This document shows positions 60,756 through 64,000 of a stretch of DNA of 64,000 nt, one piece after another. The position numbers and the translations under genes are program-made. The DNA is from Juglans regia (lineage: Eukaryota; Streptophyta; Magnoliopsida; Fagales; Juglandaceae). Each line of letters starts with the position of its first letter. Positions within the stretch are counted from its first letter, which is position 1. Under the pieces are notes generated by a model that saw only the letters and a list, made by a program, of their open reading frames with translations, was not told the origin of the DNA and ran no database searches. The stretch lies in contig NC_049909.1 of NCBI RefSeq assembly GCF_001411555.2, positions 20,508,623 through 20,572,622 on the forward strand, written 5' to 3'.

Positions 60756-63380
60756 CATATTCCCGTTTTAAAATTGAATCCATTTTATCTCAATCAGTTA
60801 GTTAACGTATTATGGTAAGCGAGATGCTCGGTCAATAAATAAAATCATAAAAAATTAATAAATTATATTTACAATCTTAGATATATAAGTATCGTGCATT
60901 TTAATTAAAAAAAAATTAGATAAATACGAAAAAAAATTATCTTTTAATTGTAGACCTATTTTTTTTTAAAGAGAATATATAAAATTTACATACTCTAAAA
61001 CTATATCCACTAACATCATTCTTATCTAATAAAATTCATTGGATTATAAAATTTCCTTGTAAATAAAATTATAAAAAACTATCTAATAAATTGACGTAAT
61101 TTAAATAAAGTGATGTAATTTGGTCAACAAAGAAAATCACAAAATGATTCAAGGTTTTTCTTTTAACCACGTGACGTTATTATTTTGTTATATAAAATAG
61201 AAAATAAACGTTTATTTCATTTATTTATTAGTCATTTGATACTATTTTATTAAAAATATATAATTGAAAATTTTATTTTATTATGAGAACATAAATACTT
61301 AAAAATCTATTAATTATATTTTATTAATTATTTGATGTTACGTGTGAAGAAAATAGTTAAAGAAAAAAATAGTAATTATTAAAGGTTACGTGGGAGAAGC
61401 ATTTCCCTTAAGATTTTTGTTTCGCACACTAACGATCGACCCAACTGCCAAGGGGTGGGTTCCCCCAACTACACTTTAGTTGCATCACTGCCTTAGACCA
61501 AGGCCTGGTCTTCATCAATCCCATCTCTCTTTTTTAAGAATAAAATTATATGTAAATGTAATATAATTATTTAAAAAAAATAAAAATTTATTATTAAAAA
61601 ATTAATTTTTTTATATAAATATTTTATTTATTTATTTATTTAAAATAATTACACAACACTTATATACTAACGACTATAACTATATATATATATATTTTAT
61701 TGGTACGACTTAATGACATGGAGAAGTCAATTTTGGCTGTCACTCTATAACAAATTGCTTACTTCACATCTAATAAAATATAAAAATATAGAGGCAGTTT
61801 GTTATATAATTTTATGGGAAATACTTATTAAGCTAAAATTTAGGTAGTTTGAGTTACGTATTAAATTATAAAATCATTTTTATAGTAAGATAAATTTAAT
61901 AGATTCTATAAAATTATGTTAATTTATGAGTTTATTTTTATATAATTTTTTTATATTTATAACAGTTTTATAATTTTATTTAAGTAATGATATGTGTACA
62001 TTTTTTTTATAAATATATTTTAAAATAATAGTATTCATGTAAAATGATATTCTTTTTATAAATTATTTTATAAGAATATTATTAACTTAAAAAAATAATT
62101 GTAAAAAATACTGTATGTCTATCATTCTTCAATTTTATTTTATAGTATAACGTTTTAGTTTACTGCCACGTTGAACCCACTTTCGACACCATAATCCAAC
62201 ATTAATTAGTTGTGATTCCTTTTTATTATTTGACTAAAATTATTATGATTACATTCTCATTTTACTCATTTCTCGTTATATTGATATGATATTATTTAAT
62301 AGTCATTATTTTATTAAATAAAAACTGATATAAGATTTTTGTATAGTATTTTTGTAATTAAATATTGATTTAAAATTGAGTTATATAGTCATAACAATTA
62401 TATTTTTAAGCGGATATATAAAATACACTTAATAAAATACTTACATGATATAATTTGATTTAGAAAATAAATTTTAAATTTTATAAATCAAATTTTACTA
62501 TTTAAATAATGTGGATGGATACACTATATACATCGATTTGAAAATAAGATAATTTTGTAATCATTTATTGCTTCAAACATTGACATCAACCGAACCTATA
62601 ACATGAATTACCATCCATAAAACACCGACACGTAGATAGGTATGTTACTGATTTGTAAGGTTGTCATGAAGGTTAAACCGTAAAATGTGAAGGCGTAGCG
62701 TATAACTATCTATTAACTAGAGTTAACAATCGTCTTCAATTAAAAAAAACTAGCATTAAGGAGTGATTAATACCAAATCGGTCGCGATCAAGGATGACGG
62801 CCCCCGCTCGGCGTTTGGGTATTGAGATTCCTCAACATTTTCATTATTATTTATTTATTATTATTAATTTTTTATTACTATTCATAAACATTCTCTTATT
62901 CTCAAAATATCAAGTAATAGAAAGAGTTTATGAGAATAAATCTATAATTTGAGGTTAATATGTTAGAAATGCTTTATAATGTATTATATTAAATTATTTG
63001 AGTTTATAAATTTATTTTTATAAAATTTATTTGTAATTAAAATATTTTTATCATATAAAATATAAGAAAATGATAATATGTTCTCTCATTTTGTCTATTC
63101 ATTTTGATTACTGATGTATTTAAATTTTTTTAATAATTAAAAAAATAATTATTAATATATTAATATTATTTTTTTAGAATATTTAAAGATGTTTAAAAAA
63201 TATGAAAAATAAATAAATAGAATTCCCAATTTCATCCCCACATGTGCCACATGGAACGGCAACATTCGTAAATATGAAGAAGTGATGTAGTCAAAAAAGG
63301 AAACCTGCCTGGCGTTGTTTGTTTTGGCACGAAGCTTCAAGTCAGAGGACTTCTCGCCAGTTGGCGCTCTCACTCGCAGA
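60756..63380. other. AT-rich spacer upstream of HMG-CoA synthase
   Basis: No gene is supported. A weak relative of the GTGCAGTCGTTTT MITE lies near 61550-61690. Confidence 0.5.
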
Positions 63381-63389
63381 GCTTCTCAA

Positions 63390-63401
63390 TATATATATAT
63401 A
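63390..63401 (+). promoter_or_regulatory. TATA box region of the HMG-CoA synthase gene
   Basis: TATATATATATAG follows GCTTCTCAA, about 200 bp before the start codon. Transcription would begin near 63425, in front of a CT-rich leader. Confidence 0.55.
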
Positions 63402-63596
63402 GACAGATGCATACATGGAAGCACCTACATCTGAGCATCACCACAGCTTCTCTCTGAGGATCACTCGTAGATTTCATTTTCTCTCTCTCTCCTAACCCAT
63501 CTTTGCCGGGAACTAGGAGCTACCCTGCGAGGGAGAGAAAGGAAGTCGTTGTTCGGAATCTGAATTTCCAAGTGAGAAGGAAAGCAAGGAGCAAAA

Positions 63597-64000
63597 ATGG
63601 CAAAGAATGTGGGAATTCTCGCCGTGGAGATCTACTTCCCTCCCACCTGTATTCAACAGGTGACCTCTCTGTCTCTGTCTCTGTGCCTCATTATTTCAGT
63701 TCCTGTTTGGATGTTGAGAAACGTGGGAAATGAAAAGAAAGTCTAATTTGTAGTCTTCTATTCTTTTCTTTTTCTTTCTTTCCTTTTTTTTTTTTTCTGG
63801 CAATCTTTTTTAAAAAATTGGTGATTTACGCTGGTTGTTTTGGATTAAAGAAAAAAAGAGGTAAAGTTGGGTTCAGCTATTTGGATAGTTCAATTTAAGT
63901 TCGGTGAAGTGGAGGTGGAGATTTGTTTTTTGCCAAATCTTGGACTTAATAATTGGAGATTCGTGTATTGACGTTTCAATATGTGCATCTTTATATTTTC
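63597..64000 (+). CDS. HMGS: Hydroxymethylglutaryl-CoA synthase, first coding exon (partial)
   Basis: HMGS condenses acetyl-CoA with acetoacetyl-CoA in the mevalonate pathway, which supplies sterols and other isoprenoids in the cytosol. Exon 1 is 63597-63659 and codes MAKNVGILAVEIYFPPTC plus IQQ, the conserved N-terminus of plant HMGS. A GT donor follows at 63660. The rest of the window is intron 1. ATG context GCAAAAATGGC is favourable. The short first exon ending at the PPTCxQQ motif is typical for the family. The remaining exons lie beyond the window. Confidence 0.88.

Overview
This window reads as nuclear DNA of a woody eudicot. Genes are spread thinly and have introns, the intergenic DNA is AT-rich, there are many (TA)n, (GA)n and (CT)n microsatellites, and transposons are frequent. 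A recurring AT-rich miniature element with TGAGTTGAG blocks and GTTTGGATGTT ends suggests Fagales, perhaps the walnut/pecan family. That placement is an inference from the style of the repeats, not a proof.

Layout: (1) 128-4056 (+): last four visible coding exons of the Pol IV largest subunit (NRPD1), with a complete miniature LTR retroelement (TRIM) in one intron. (2) 10307-18499 (+): a complete ten-exon SPX-MFS vacuolar phosphate transporter gene (VPT1/PHT5 type, 698 aa), probably with an untranslated first exon near 7.9-8.2 kb. (3) 18.5-24.2 kb: transposon debris, including a broken RNase H domain of a LINE-like element. (4) 24629-29161 (+): a complete six-exon HOTHEAD-like GMC oxidoreductase gene (581 aa). 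(5) 30720-30835 (+): a MIR399 hairpin, with a TATA box and two PHR1-type P1BS sites upstream. (6) 31.4-35.8 kb and 44.46-45.5 kb: unclassified repetitive DNA with repeated modules, split by an 8655-bp CACTA element (35806-44460). The element has matching termini and a 3-bp target duplication. It holds two decayed transposon genes, a 183-bp tandem repeat, a 178-bp foldback and many copies of the palindrome ACGTTCGAACGT. (7) 50923-52872 (+): an intronless gene for a MOCOS-like PLP-dependent protein (649 aa). (8) 54198-54509 (-): a NifU-like (NFU) pseudogene fragment. (9) 63597 to the window end (+): first coding exon of HMG-CoA synthase.

Biology: the vacuolar phosphate importer and miR399 both act in phosphate homeostasis. 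The first stores Pi in the vacuole. The second represses PHO2 under Pi starvation, and its promoter here carries binding sites for the SPX-regulated factor PHR1. From memory of Arabidopsis locus numbers, NRPD1, PHT5;1 and MIR399b are close neighbours on chromosome 1, HMGS lies beside PHT5;2, and a MOCOS-like gene lies beside PHT5;3. The window therefore looks like an ancestral unfractionated block whose members are scattered over duplicated segments in Arabidopsis. The most unusual DNA is the CACTA element with its dense palindrome arrays.
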